DNA of 29,124 nucleotides from an uncultured Clostridia bacterium (GTDB lineage Bacteria > Bacillota > Clostridia > TANB77 > CAG-508), in NCBI GenBank assembly GCA_948485625.1, contig CAOMRW010000024.1, positions 1 to 29,124 on the forward strand, read 5' to 3'. Position 1 is the stretch's first letter, and every line of letters starts with the position of its first letter. Positions 1 to 6,198 of the stretch are shown here, one piece after another. The notes under the pieces were generated by a model, which ran no database searches, was not told the origin of the DNA, and saw nothing but the letters and a program-made list of their open reading frames with translations. A program made the translations under genes and the position numbers.

Positions 1-53
1 ATTTCTCTCTTTTTTATTTTTACTGTGACATATCTATTGTAAACCTATAAAAA

Positions 54-183
54 TGAAACGTTTGGGACAGTGCAATTTTGTTTCATTTTTTTGTTGCAAT
101 TTGTCGAATGATAGTTAACATTTATTATTTCGACAAAATATGATAAAAAAATGAAACAAAATTGCACTGTCCCAAATGTTTCA
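54..183. repeat. REP/BIME-like inverted repeat element E1
   Basis: Two 39-nt arms (54-92 and 145-183) are reverse complements with one mismatch. Each arm is itself a unit: a TGAAAC/GTTTCA outer stem encloses the core GGGACAGTGCAA. A second inverted repeat, TTGTCGAA (101-108) / TTCGACAA (129-136), lies between them. The right arm overlaps the spoIIIAA stop codon at 181-183. The right half recurs as E4 next to fic. There is no T-tract typical of a terminator. The REP/BIME interpretation is by architecture only. Confidence 0.8.
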
Positions 184-1050
184 CAAAAACACGACTTTCT
201 GTATTTCTCTGCTTTCTATCAATTCATATATCTGTCTATTATTTTTTATATCTTCAACATTTCTCCCATGCATAGTAAAAATCCCTTTAACTCCAGAATA
301 TAATGCATAATGTATTGCTTCAACATCTTCTTTACTCCCAATTTCATCACAAGCAATTACTTCAGGGGCCATTGTTCTAATTAATATATGTATTCCTTGG
401 TTTTTATCAATATTTTCTATTATATCAGTTCTTATTCCTACATCATTTTGAGGAACTCCTTTATACATTGCTGCTATTTCTCCTCTTTCATCTACAACAC
501 CACATGTTTTTCCTTTAAAATTAATTTCGTCTATTCCATTACTTAGTCTTCTAATTACATCTCTCAAAACTGTTGTTTTTCCTCTCCCAGGAGGTGCTAC
601 AATTATAGTATTATATATAGTTTTATTTTCAATATCTAATATTTCTCTTAATACACGTGTACTACAATTTAATACTTCTCTTGCTATTCTAAAATTCAAA
701 CTTGATATATATTTTATATTTAATATTTTTCCATTTTCTATAACACATGAACCAGTAAGTCCAACACGATGTCCACCTTTAACTGTTATAAACCCTTCAC
801 AAATTTGATTTTTATATGCATATATAGAATTTTCACATATTCTTTCTAATATCTGTAATATTTCTGATTGTGATATATTATATTGCAATACAAAATCTCT
901 ATCTATCAGTTTCAATAATATTGGCCTATCAGCCCTCATTCTTATTTCTTGTATTTCGCCTATCATTTTAGTATTTTCATTAAACAAATTAAAAAACATT
1001 TGATATATTTTATTAGGAAAATATCTTAAAATTTCTTCTATATCTTTCAT
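181..1050 (-). CDS. spoIIIAA: Stage III sporulation protein AA, C-terminally shortened
   Basis: This is the ATPase of the SpoIIIA complex, the channel between mother cell and forespore that resembles secretion machinery. A Walker A motif, APPGRGKTTVLRD, lies near residues 153-165, followed by VVDERGEIA and the Walker-B-like VIACDEIGS; the overall match to SpoIIIAA is strong. At 289 aa it is shorter than the roughly 307 aa of the B. subtilis protein. It ends ...QKVVFL exactly where inverted repeat E1 begins, and the TGA stop is the first three bases of the E1 unit (TGAAACATTTGGG). Loss of about 15-20 C-terminal residues through arrival of the element is the likeliest reading. spoIIIAB does not follow within the 180 nt available; an AGAGAGAAAT sequence at the extreme left edge (minus strand) could be the binding site of a next gene outside the window. 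Confidence 0.92.
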   Translation of the reverse strand: MKDIEEILRYFPNKIYQMFFNLFNENTKMIGEIQEIRMRADRPILLKLIDRDFVLQYNISQSEILQILERICENSIYAYKNQICEGFITVKGGHRVGLTGSCVIENGKILNIKYISSLNFRIAREVLNCSTRVLREILDIENKTIYNTIIVAPPGRGKTTVLRDVIRRLSNGIDEINFKGKTCGVVDERGEIAAMYKGVPQNDVGIRTDIIENIDKNQGIHILIRTMAPEVIACDEIGSKEDVEAIHYALYSGVKGIFTMHGRNVEDIKNNRQIYELIESREIQKVVFL

Positions 1051-1099
1051 TCTTATTCTCTCTTTCTCTATTTATTACAGATTAAATTCATTTATTTTC

Positions 1100-1127
1100 A
1101 TAATATTCTTTCTAATTATAATGTCAA
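1100..1127 (-). promoter_or_regulatory. Possible sigma-A-like promoter of spoIIIAA
   Basis: On the minus strand TTGACA (1122-1127) is followed by a 16-bp spacer and TATTAT (1100-1105), about 50 nt before the start codon. In B. subtilis spoIIIA is sigma-E dependent; I did not find a clear sigma-E pair here, so the assignment is tentative. Confidence 0.35.
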
Positions 1128-1141
1128 AAATAAATCTTCTT

Positions 1142-1170
1142 TTGGACATATTATATTCAAGTTTTATGTA
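1142..1170 (+). promoter_or_regulatory. Possible promoter of the VanW-family gene
   Basis: TTGGAC (1142-1147), a 17-bp spacer and TATGTA (1165-1170) would start transcription near 1177, about 35 nt before the preferred start codon. The -10 box is poor, so confidence is low. It is divergent from spoIIIAA. Confidence 0.3.
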
Positions 1171-1211
1171 TTTTATGATTGTTTTTGGTTACACTATTTA
1201 TGGTGATTAAT

Positions 1212-1925
1212 TTGAAAAATAAATTTTGGATTATTTTAGGTATAATAGCAGTTATTGCAATATGTATTGGTATATACTTTTTTACAAAAAATAATAATAT
1301 GAATAATAATTATAGTTCTACTAGAATTTCTACAAATGAACAATCAAATAGTAATGATAGTGCTACTAATAGTTCTAATGAAAATTCTAATAAAAATAAT
1401 GAAAAAACTGAAAATAAAACAAATAAAATAGAAATAACTCAAAACTCTACTGGAAGTGAACAAAAAAAAGAAGAGGCTATTTCCTCTTTTTCTACTAAAA
1501 TTTACACTAAAGAAAATTCTAGACAAAATAATATTTCTATAACTTGTGCTTCTTTAAACGATACTATTGTACCAAATGGTTCTACCTTTTCTTTTTGTAA
1601 TACTTTAGGACCAGCTACTCCTAATCAAGGATATCAAGAAGCTGATGTTTTTGATGAAGATGGGAATAAAATAAAAGGTTTAGGTGGAGGAAAATGCCAA
1701 GTTAGTACTACTTTATATAATGCTGTTCTTAAAACTCCTGGTTTGGTTATTACAGAAAGACATCCTCATAGTAATAAAGTCCCATATATACAAACTGGAA
1801 AAGATGCTGCTGTTTCATATGGTAGTTATGACTTAAAGTTTAGAAATGATTTAGGTTATGATATAAAAATAAAAGCAGAAAATAATAGTGATAATGTAAT
1901 AATTACTTTATATAGACTAAACTAA
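1212..1925 (+). CDS. VanW-family membrane-anchored protein
   Basis: The C-terminal half (about residues 90-235) is a VanW domain with the family landmark GGGKCQVSTTLYNAVL, followed by ERHPHS and a DLKFRNDLGYDI segment. VanW is named for its place in some vancomycin-resistance clusters, but the biochemical role is not established; no other van gene is near. The N-terminus is one membrane helix (WIILGIIAVIAICIGIYFF), then an Asn/Ser/Glu-rich low-complexity linker, so the domain is probably outside the membrane. I choose the TTG at 1212 because GGTGA (1202-1206) lies 5 nt upstream and the protein then begins MKNKFW. An ATG at 1200 and a TTG at 1179 are in-frame alternatives without a good binding site. 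The gene converges with the glycosidase gene across a shared terminator. Confidence 0.85.
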   Translation: MKNKFWIILGIIAVIAICIGIYFFTKNNNMNNNYSSTRISTNEQSNSNDSATNSSNENSNKNNEKTENKTNKIEITQNSTGSEQKKEEAISSFSTKIYTKENSRQNNISITCASLNDTIVPNGSTFSFCNTLGPATPNQGYQEADVFDEDGNKIKGLGGGKCQVSTTLYNAVLKTPGLVITERHPHSNKVPYIQTGKDAAVSYGSYDLKFRNDLGYDIKIKAENNSDNVIITLYRLN

Positions 1926-1933
1926 AAAATATG

Positions 1934-1990
1934 AGAGACATTATTAAAATAGTTGAATTTTTTTTCAACATTTTAACAATGTCTCTTTCA
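1934..1990. terminator. Bidirectional terminator between convergent genes
   Basis: A long hairpin has arms at about 1934-1956 and 1964-1986. GAGACATTATTAAAATAG pairs with TTTTAACAATGTCTC with small bulges, around a T8 loop region. It lies between the stop of the VanW gene (plus) and the stop of the glycosidase gene (minus) and would serve both. Confidence 0.7.
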
Positions 1991-1996
1991 GTTTAT

Positions 1997-3079
1997 TTAT
2001 TTTTCTACAATAAATGCGTTTGGAAGATATCTTTCTCCAATTGGAGTAGATGTTTTATTTACAATCTTTCCATTATAACACATTGTAGCAGATGATCCAC
2101 CATCTAAATTGGCAGCATTATATGCATCATATTTATTGAATATATTTTGAAGTTCTAGTAAATTTGTCCCTATACTATAACCTGGTTGTCTTCCATCAAC
2201 TACAACGAAAATAAATGTACCATCTTTTCTCTGCCCTATTGCCATTCTTGGATGTATTCCACCAGAATTAGAGTTTTTTATTTGATTATTTCCATTTACT
2301 ATTATAAATGGTCCAAATTCCACTGCTGATTCTATTCCTGAATTTAGAGCTTCTTGATATGTATATTTTCCTAAAACTAATTTTTTATCTGAACTTAATC
2401 CAATTAAACTATATTTAGTAGCTTTATATCCATATAATAATTTCTTATTAATTATTGTAGCATTACATAATAGATTTCCTTGACCAACTCCGCCATTATC
2501 TGTAAATCCACCTGCATTGATTCCTGCTATCGCATTATTATTTTTTACTATTTCACTCAATTTAGTACCTTTATTAGATTTTCTAGCATCCACTAATTTA
2601 ACTTTTGATGCATCTGGAACTATCATTACATATCCAACATAATTCTTTCCACTTATCTTTTCTACAGTTATTTCTTTATGTTCTTCTTTTGGAACTTCTA
2701 TTTTTATTTCATTTGAATTTGAATCTTCATTATTTTCTACTTCTAACTGGTCTAATATTTCTTGTATTTCTTCATCAGATAAAAACCATGTTGCTAAATA
2801 TTGATGACTCATTGTAGACATTGCAGTTACTACCCATAATTCTTTATATTTTTGGAATAATGATGTTTTAAAAAATAAAAACATAAATATTATTGTTAAA
2901 ACAACTAATCCTATTAATAACTTAAAAATAAAAAACACTTTCTGCTTTAATGTCCTTTTCTTATCTTTTTTTCTTTTATGATTTTTATTGTTATAATTTT
3001 TATTATCTAATTCTTTTTCTTCATGCAACTCATACTCATTATTCAATATCACATTTGTCATTGTATCTAAATCTTGCAT
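1997..3079 (-). CDS. Phosphodiester glycosidase (NAGPA-like) family protein, membrane anchored
   Basis: The C-terminal about 200 residues match the phosphodiester glycosidase family related to eukaryotic NAGPA: AGINAGGF, HPRMAIGQRKDG, VVVDGRQPGYS and NLDGGSSATMCYNG in family order. Bacterial members are thought to act on exopolysaccharide or cell-wall sugar phosphodiesters; the substrate here is unknown. The first about 50 residues are charged and cytoplasmic, followed by a single membrane helix (FIFKLLIGLVVLTIIFMFLF), so the enzyme faces outward. The open frame extends to 3115, but that would place the start at the transcription start point. The ATG at 3079 has GAAGGT 6-8 nt upstream and gives 360 aa. 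It is transcribed alone from a consensus promoter and ends at the shared terminator. Confidence 0.82.
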   Translation of the reverse strand: MQDLDTMTNVILNNEYELHEEKELDNKNYNNKNHKRKKDKKRTLKQKVFFIFKLLIGLVVLTIIFMFLFFKTSLFQKYKELWVVTAMSTMSHQYLATWFLSDEEIQEILDQLEVENNEDSNSNEIKIEVPKEEHKEITVEKISGKNYVGYVMIVPDASKVKLVDARKSNKGTKLSEIVKNNNAIAGINAGGFTDNGGVGQGNLLCNATIINKKLLYGYKATKYSLIGLSSDKKLVLGKYTYQEALNSGIESAVEFGPFIIVNGNNQIKNSNSGGIHPRMAIGQRKDGTFIFVVVDGRQPGYSIGTNLLELQNIFNKYDAYNAANLDGGSSATMCYNGKIVNKTSTPIGERYLPNAFIVEK

Positions 3080-3120
3080 TTTTCTACCTTCTCTATTGTT
3101 ATATAAATTTTCCATTCTAT

Positions 3121-3149
3121 ATTATAGCACCATAGAATTTTAATGTCAA
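3121..3149 (-). promoter_or_regulatory. Consensus sigma-A promoter of the glycosidase gene
   Basis: On the minus strand a perfect TTGACA (3144-3149), a 17-bp spacer and a perfect TATAAT (3121-3126). The transposon target duplication (3147-3155) overlaps the -35 box, so the composite element inserted at its outer edge and left the promoter intact. Confidence 0.85.
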
Positions 3150-3155
3150 AATTGA
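3147..3155. repeat. Left target-site duplication of the composite transposon
   Basis: CAAAATTGA is found here directly outside the left IS end and again at 5811-5819 directly outside the right IS end, in the same orientation. The match is 10 bp if the next T is counted. The length suits ISAs1-type target duplications. Confidence 0.65.
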
Positions 3156-3257
3156 TATGGCAATCGCTTAAAAATTTATGTACAAAGTGAGAAAATATAG
3201 TATAATGTTTTCAAGAGGTAAAACAATAGAAATATTTGTAGACTAGGCAAAAGAAAT
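3156..3257 (+). mobile_element. ISAs1-like IS remnant, left copy (5' end only)
   Basis: Positions 3156-3225 match the 5' end of the right copy, including its promoter-like TATAATG and the sequence before the transposase start. It then jumps to a short internal stretch (AATTTGTAGACTAG-like, 3235-3257) that also exists in the right copy, so most of the gene between has been deleted. Both copies share the same TAG replacing a Trp codon, so they descend from an already broken copy or have been homogenised. Confidence 0.7.
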
Positions 3258-3284
3258 TCTTTTTCTATTTTAACTCAAACAATA

Positions 3285-3389
3285 TTATTTTTTTCTTTTC
3301 TCTTTTTCCATATCTTGCTTTTTATGTGCTTTTAGTAAATTTTCAAACGATACTGAATTATCATATATATTTTTAATTGTTTTAGGCAT
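3285..3389 (-). pseudogene. DGR-type reverse transcriptase, 5' fragment only
   Basis: An ATG at 3389, with GAGGTGAAG as binding site, opens a 34-codon frame beginning MPKTIKNIYDNSVSFENLL and continuing KAHKK. This resembles the N-terminus of reverse transcriptases of diversity-generating retroelements and group-II-like enzymes, where an 'LLxAHKKAR' segment precedes the polymerase domain. The frame stops at 3285, and none of the polymerase motifs (for example YxDD) follow; the left IS remnant begins about 30 nt further on. The ATG overlaps the natural end of avd (ATGCCTAA), the translational coupling expected of an intact operon. The family assignment rests on a short stretch plus the context of avd and a variable protein. 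Confidence 0.6.
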
Positions 3390-3750
3390 ATTTCTTCACC
3401 TCTAGAGATTTAATAAGTCCTCCTAAAATCTTTCTGATTTCAGCTAGTAACTCGTTGCTTTATTTGTATTTCTTTTCATCCATCCATTTTTGATTATACA
3501 TCATTCTTATACAAATTCTTTGATAATATATATTACTATCGACGATATTATAAATTTGTAGCCTTTTACTTTTATCTATTTTACTTGCTAAAAGAATATT
3601 TTTTAGCATTTCATAGATACTTGTCTTTACTTCTGTTCCTATACTAAATTTTTCTGTTCTTGGAAGTTTAAGTAATATTGTAAGCATATATTCAATATAC
3701 TTTTCTATTTTTACTATTATTACCAATCTGTTATCTTTGTTTTTTTCCAT
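3382..3750 (-). pseudogene. avd: Avd-type DGR accessory protein with a nonsense codon
   Basis: Avd is a small helical-bundle protein that binds the DGR reverse transcriptase and is required for mutagenic homing. The frame from 3750 reads 96 residues with the family landmarks KLPRTEKFSIGTE, KRLQIYNIVDSNI and QKWMDEKKYK, then a TAA (3460-3462). Reading through it continues in the same frame as SNELLAEIRKILGGLIKSL and ends KKYA at 3382, overlapping the reverse transcriptase start. The full frame, about 122 codons, is the usual Avd length, so a single nonsense change truncates the last quarter. It lies about 105 nt downstream of the variable protein gene in the same orientation, the usual order in DGRs. 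A shortened 96-aa product could still be made. Confidence 0.75.
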
Positions 3751-3781
3751 CTCATATATCCCCCTTTCAAAAAAAGAAGAA

Positions 3782-3806
3782 GAGACTCTGAAATTTCAAA
3801 GTTCTC
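3782..3806 (-). terminator. Hairpin between the variable protein gene and avd
   Basis: On the minus strand GAGAACTTTGAAATTTCAGA is closed by a matching AGTCTC (outer stem GAGAACT/AGTCTC, inner palindrome GAAATTTC), followed by TTCTTCTTTTTTTG. It could be an attenuating terminator. DGR variable repeats can also be followed by a hairpin that promotes homing, and its position about 50-70 nt after the variable repeat would fit loosely. Confidence 0.5.
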
Positions 3807-3855
3807 TCCTTCTATCTGTGTTTGGAAAATTAGGATAGTTTTACAGTGGTCAGTG

Positions 3856-4902
3856 CTACTTAATACAAAGCGTAGCACGAAAACAAGTGAAGCTATAGAT
3901 GCCATCAGGAAGGTAGTAACTGCGATAGTCAACAGGACAATAGTCTCCATAAGCGTAGTAACAACCATTACGGAGAACACGATATGAACTATCATCATAC
4001 TGTTCTTGTGTCCATTCTTCCAAATTACCTGCAATTCCATAGATGTTATTGATACATCCATCTTCTCCTGTTTTAACTATTCTACTTGGATAATTCCCAT
4101 TATTATAGTAGTTACCCAATTCTGTTGAATCCCTTGCAATCTTTTTAGTAGTTACTGTACCAGACTCAATTACCCATTTCTCTCTAGTATCATATTCAGA
4201 TCCATACATCAAATGACTTGTAACTGTTTTGCTTTGTACCATAGTACTTGCAATCTCTTTTGCAGTTGGAAAATTGATTGTCGTCCAAGAATCTGCACCT
4301 TTTACAGACCTTGGTTTTCCAGTCTCTTCGTCTTTAGAAATACGATAGCGAGAACTATAATATCCATCATACTTATCGACACTTTCCTTCTGAGAAAGAA
4401 GTTCGCCAACTAATGGTTCATTAAATGCACTTTCTGAAAATTTATCATTCCGATAATTCATTCTACCGAATTTTTCGTTGAAGTGAATACCGTCAAGCGT
4501 AGCATTAGCTGTCAGCAATCCTACTGGAGTCCATACAAATTGATCATATGCTCTCATCAAAGTTTCAACCTCATTTGGATTTTGCCAGTTAATACCACTT
4601 ACTTTTTCCTTTGGAATATAGTAGATAACTAAGCCCTTATCATTTCCCCAAATGATGTTCTCCTTTGGTACTCCAGACACTGTCCAGCCTTGTGGAACTA
4701 CTGCTTTGTTTCCATTATTATCTGTATACACAGATAATACCTCTGCATATTCCCCAGCTGATACAGTTGGAAGCTCCGAATAAACATTATTTGAAACAAT
4801 CTTCAGAGCTCTTAAGATTACCTCTCCATTTCTTTTTTTTGAGACCTCAAAAGTTATTCCTTCTCCAACCTCAAACACAAGTCTGTTATACCGATTTGCC
4901 AT
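3856..4902 (-). CDS. DGR variable protein with C-type-lectin/FGE (SUMF1-like) fold
   Basis: A 348-aa protein without signal peptide or membrane helix. Residues 1-100 are an N-terminal module I cannot name. From about residue 110 the pattern VWTPVGLL, SSRYRISK, WTTINFPTAKEIA, MYGSEYDTREKWV, NIYGIAGNLEEWTQEQY and a final CFRATLCIK is that of formylglycine-generating-enzyme/C-type-lectin proteins used as DGR targets. The last about 40 codons form the variable repeat. The start at 4902 has a strong AAGGAGG 8 nt upstream and a good promoter. avd and a reverse transcriptase fragment follow. DGR targets are binding proteins, not sulfatase-modifying enzymes; the ligand is unknown. Its codon usage is less AT-rich than the surrounding genes, in keeping with arrival on the transposon. 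Confidence 0.8.
   Translation of the reverse strand: MANRYNRLVFEVGEGITFEVSKKRNGEVILRALKIVSNNVYSELPTVSAGEYAEVLSVYTDNNGNKAVVPQGWTVSGVPKENIIWGNDKGLVIYYIPKEKVSGINWQNPNEVETLMRAYDQFVWTPVGLLTANATLDGIHFNEKFGRMNYRNDKFSESAFNEPLVGELLSQKESVDKYDGYYSSRYRISKDEETGKPRSVKGADSWTTINFPTAKEIASTMVQSKTVTSHLMYGSEYDTREKWVIESGTVTTKKIARDSTELGNYYNNGNYPSRIVKTGEDGCINNIYGIAGNLEEWTQEQYDDSSYRVLRNGCYYAYGDYCPVDYRSYYLPDGIYSFTCFRATLCIK
3872..3985 (-). other. Putative DGR variable repeat (VR) of the first variable protein
   Basis: On the minus strand, the 24 codons from the GAC that starts DYCPV to the GCT of FRA all end in C or T, in a genome where third-position A is common. That is the footprint of AAC/AAT codons in a template repeat mutated at their first two adenines. 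The repeat ends at CGTGCTACGCTTT, which fits the conserved 3' end (IMH-like) and resembles the end of the second variable protein. Boundaries are approximate because no template repeat is in the window. Confidence 0.6.
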
Positions 4903-4961
4903 AGTTATTCCTCCTTATGATATATTTTATCGGTTACAATATAGCTTTTGCTATTATATTA

Positions 4962-4990
4962 ATTATACAACATTTTCTTACATTTTGCAA
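4962..4990 (-). promoter_or_regulatory. Promoter of the first DGR variable protein
   Basis: On the minus strand TTGCAA (4985-4990), a 17-bp spacer ending TGTTG and TATAAT (4962-4967). The same arrangement and much of the spacer recur before the 60-aa membrane protein gene (6154-6182). It lies just inside the inner end of the right IS copy. Confidence 0.65.
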
Positions 4991-5023
4991 ATTTTGTATG
5001 GCAATCGCCTAAAAATTTAAGTG

Positions 5024-5057
5024 GTAATACCTAGTATTATGAAATGCTAGGTATTAC
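5024..5057. terminator. Hairpin at the 3' end of the IS
   Basis: GTAATACCTAG (5024-5034) and CTAGGTATTAC (5047-5057) form a perfect 11-bp stem with a 12-nt loop, between the transposase reading frame and the inner terminal repeat. It may terminate transcription of the transposase or block read-through; no long T-tract follows. Confidence 0.5.
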
Positions 5058-5065
5058 TTCAAATA

Positions 5066-5739
5066 TTAGTAATAACTCCTTTTTTCTGTTCTTCCATGAT
5101 TTCTTTTATCTGTTACTTGTTTCCATATTATATCTTTATGAGCCTTTAAGTTATTGATTTTATCAAAATATCTTCTTATATCTTTTTGTAATTCTTTTTG
5201 GTTTTCTTTTGCTTTGAAAACATAATAACCTCCTTGCTCGACTATCTTTTTCGTTATCTTTTCTTGTGTTCCTATCGCATCTATTGTTATATAGGCACCT
5301 GATATGTCTAATAAATCTAACAATTCTGGTATTGCTGTTATTTCATTTGATTTTTCATCCACTTTCACTTGACCTATTGATATTCCTACATCTCCTAAAA
5401 ATGCTGATACGATATATGGAGTGTTTCCTCCATTAATTGTATCTGTAGCATATTTCACTGCTTTTCCATCAATACTTATATTTTTGTCCGTCTTCTTTTT
5501 TACTATTTCTTTTGTCTAGTCTACAAATTTTTACTGTCTATTGATGCAAATACATCTGATAAGCAGTCATGTGATGGTGTCCCATTTTCTAATTTTAAGA
5601 AATCAGCTATATTGGTGAAATCTGTCAAACCACATAATATTCCATATATTGTCATTATAATATATCTATTAATTTATATTTTTCCTCTTATATGTCTTGG
5701 ATCTTCTAATATTTCAAATTTTTCAAATAATGTTTTCAT
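5066..5739 (-). pseudogene. ISAs1-family transposase pseudogene
   Basis: The start ATG is at 5737-5739. Translation gives MKTLFEKFEILEDPRHIRGK, then a stop (TAA), then GILCGLTDFTNIADFLKLEN and LSDVFASID. A one-base shift and a TAG in place of the Trp codon of 'DWTKEIV' precede the frame NISIDGKAVKYATDTINGG. The last open piece, from 5458, contains ITIDAIGTQEKI and EQGGYYVFKAKENQ, typical of the ISAs1/H-repeat DDE transposases. The first two catalytic Asp regions remain (SIDGK and TIDAIG). The region carrying the third acidic residue is deleted, and the frame ends after RTEKRSYY. No functional enzyme can be made. Confidence 0.85.
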
Positions 5740-5810
5740 TTGTTTTACCTTTTGGAAACATTATACTATATTTTCTCACTTTGTACATAAATTTTTAAGC
5801 AATTGTCATA

Positions 5811-5819
5811 CAAAATTGA
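5811..5819. repeat. Right target-site duplication of the composite transposon
   Basis: CAAAATTGA, identical and in the same orientation to 3147-3155, begins immediately after the right IS end. Confidence 0.65.
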
Positions 5820-5832
5820 TAAGTAAATTTTC

Positions 5833-5873
5833 AAATAAAAATAGAACACAGCTTTTTATCACCATGTTCTATT
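5833..5873 (-). terminator. Terminator of the 60-aa membrane protein gene
   Basis: AATAGAACA (5840-5848) pairs with TGTTCTATT (5865-5873). On the minus strand the stem is followed by TTTATTTG. It lies about 15 nt beyond the stop codon at 5888. Confidence 0.65.
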
Positions 5874-5887
5874 CCTTAAAACGAACG

Positions 5888-6070
5888 TTACTTTTCGTAG
5901 TTACTTTCTTCGCATATACAGAAAATGCTTACCATAATGGCAACACCTGCGATTGCTGCAAATATTAAGTAGACTATGCTAGACTTTTGTATAGCATTAA
6001 CTACAAAAACATTTATTGCCAATAACAATACTAAAGTAATAAATATATCAATTACCAATGTCCGTTTCAT
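5888..6070 (-). CDS. Small two-helix membrane protein
   Basis: A 60-aa protein with two predicted membrane helices (IDIFITLVLLLAINVFVV and IVYLIFAAIAGVAIMVSIF), a basic N-terminus and a short charged tail. I do not recognise a family. Support for a real gene is good: AGGAGG 8 nt before the ATG, a TTGCAA/TATAAT promoter with 17-bp spacer upstream and a terminator directly after the stop. It is monocistronic and sits just outside the composite transposon. Its promoter resembles that of the DGR variable protein. Confidence 0.7.
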   Translation of the reverse strand: MKRTLVIDIFITLVLLLAINVFVVNAIQKSSIVYLIFAAIAGVAIMVSIFCICEESNYEK

Positions 6071-6153
6071 AATTAAATCCTCCTAATTAGTGTTGTATAA
6101 TCCTTCTGTAAAAGCAAGGAAATGAAATACAGGTACAATTGTTAACTAATTAT

Positions 6154-6182
6154 ATTATACAACAATTTAACATAATTTGCAA
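6154..6182 (-). promoter_or_regulatory. Promoter of the 60-aa membrane protein gene
   Basis: On the minus strand TTGCAA (6177-6182), a 17-bp spacer ending TTGTTG and TATAAT (6154-6159). It closely resembles the variable-protein promoter at 4962-4990. Confidence 0.65.
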
Positions 6183-6198
6183 ATTTTCCATAAAAATT

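Larger units (their letters stand above)
3156..5810. mobile_element. Defective composite ISAs1-like transposon carrying a decayed DGR cassette
   Basis: The two outer ends are inverted copies of the same IS 5' end: about 52 nt from TATGGCAATCGCTTAAAAAT to the TATAATG box, with two mismatches, running inward from 3156 and from 5810. Both are flanked by the direct repeat CAAAATTGA (3147-3155 and 5811-5819). If the segment is removed, the intergenic region closes neatly: the terminator of the 60-aa membrane protein gene at 5833-5873 would lie just upstream of the glycosidase promoter. The cargo on the minus strand is a DGR variable protein gene, avd and the 5' end of a DGR reverse transcriptase. 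Neither IS copy could make a transposase. That the whole unit moved together is inference from the direct repeat and end matches. Confidence 0.65.
4997..5810 (-). mobile_element. ISAs1-like insertion sequence, right copy, internally deleted
   Basis: Terminal inverted repeats TATGGCAATCGCCTAAAAAT (4997 onward) and its near-complement ending at 5810 bound an 814-bp element. Intact ISAs1-family elements are usually about 1.2-1.3 kb, and the missing part corresponds to the C-terminal third of the transposase. A perfect 11-bp stem hairpin is at 5024-5057 near the 3' end. The transposase gene inside is broken. Confidence 0.75.

Noticed and set aside
1179..1211. TTG start at 1179 for the VanW-family gene
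   Set aside because: No ribosome binding site, and it would coincide with the likely transcription start; the TTG at 1212 with GGTGA upstream is better.
3751..3855. Template repeat of the DGR between the variable protein gene and avd
   Set aside because: Only a hairpin and T-rich sequence are there; nothing resembles the variable repeat, and the CGTGCTAC end occurs in the window only in the two variable protein genes.
3720..4061. A 113-codon open frame on the minus strand overlapping the end of the variable protein gene
   Set aside because: It overlaps the well-supported variable protein gene in another frame, has no ribosome binding site and no recognisable domain; a shadow of the variable repeat.
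3856..4902. Formylglycine-generating (sulfatase-maturing) enzyme
   Set aside because: The fold is related, but the avd and reverse transcriptase neighbours and the C/T-ending codon run show a DGR variable protein; the second copy is fused to a prepilin leader with no sulfatase nearby.
5612..5968. A 118-codon plus-strand frame across the IS right end
   Set aside because: It runs antisense through the transposase pseudogene and the terminal repeat, without a binding site.
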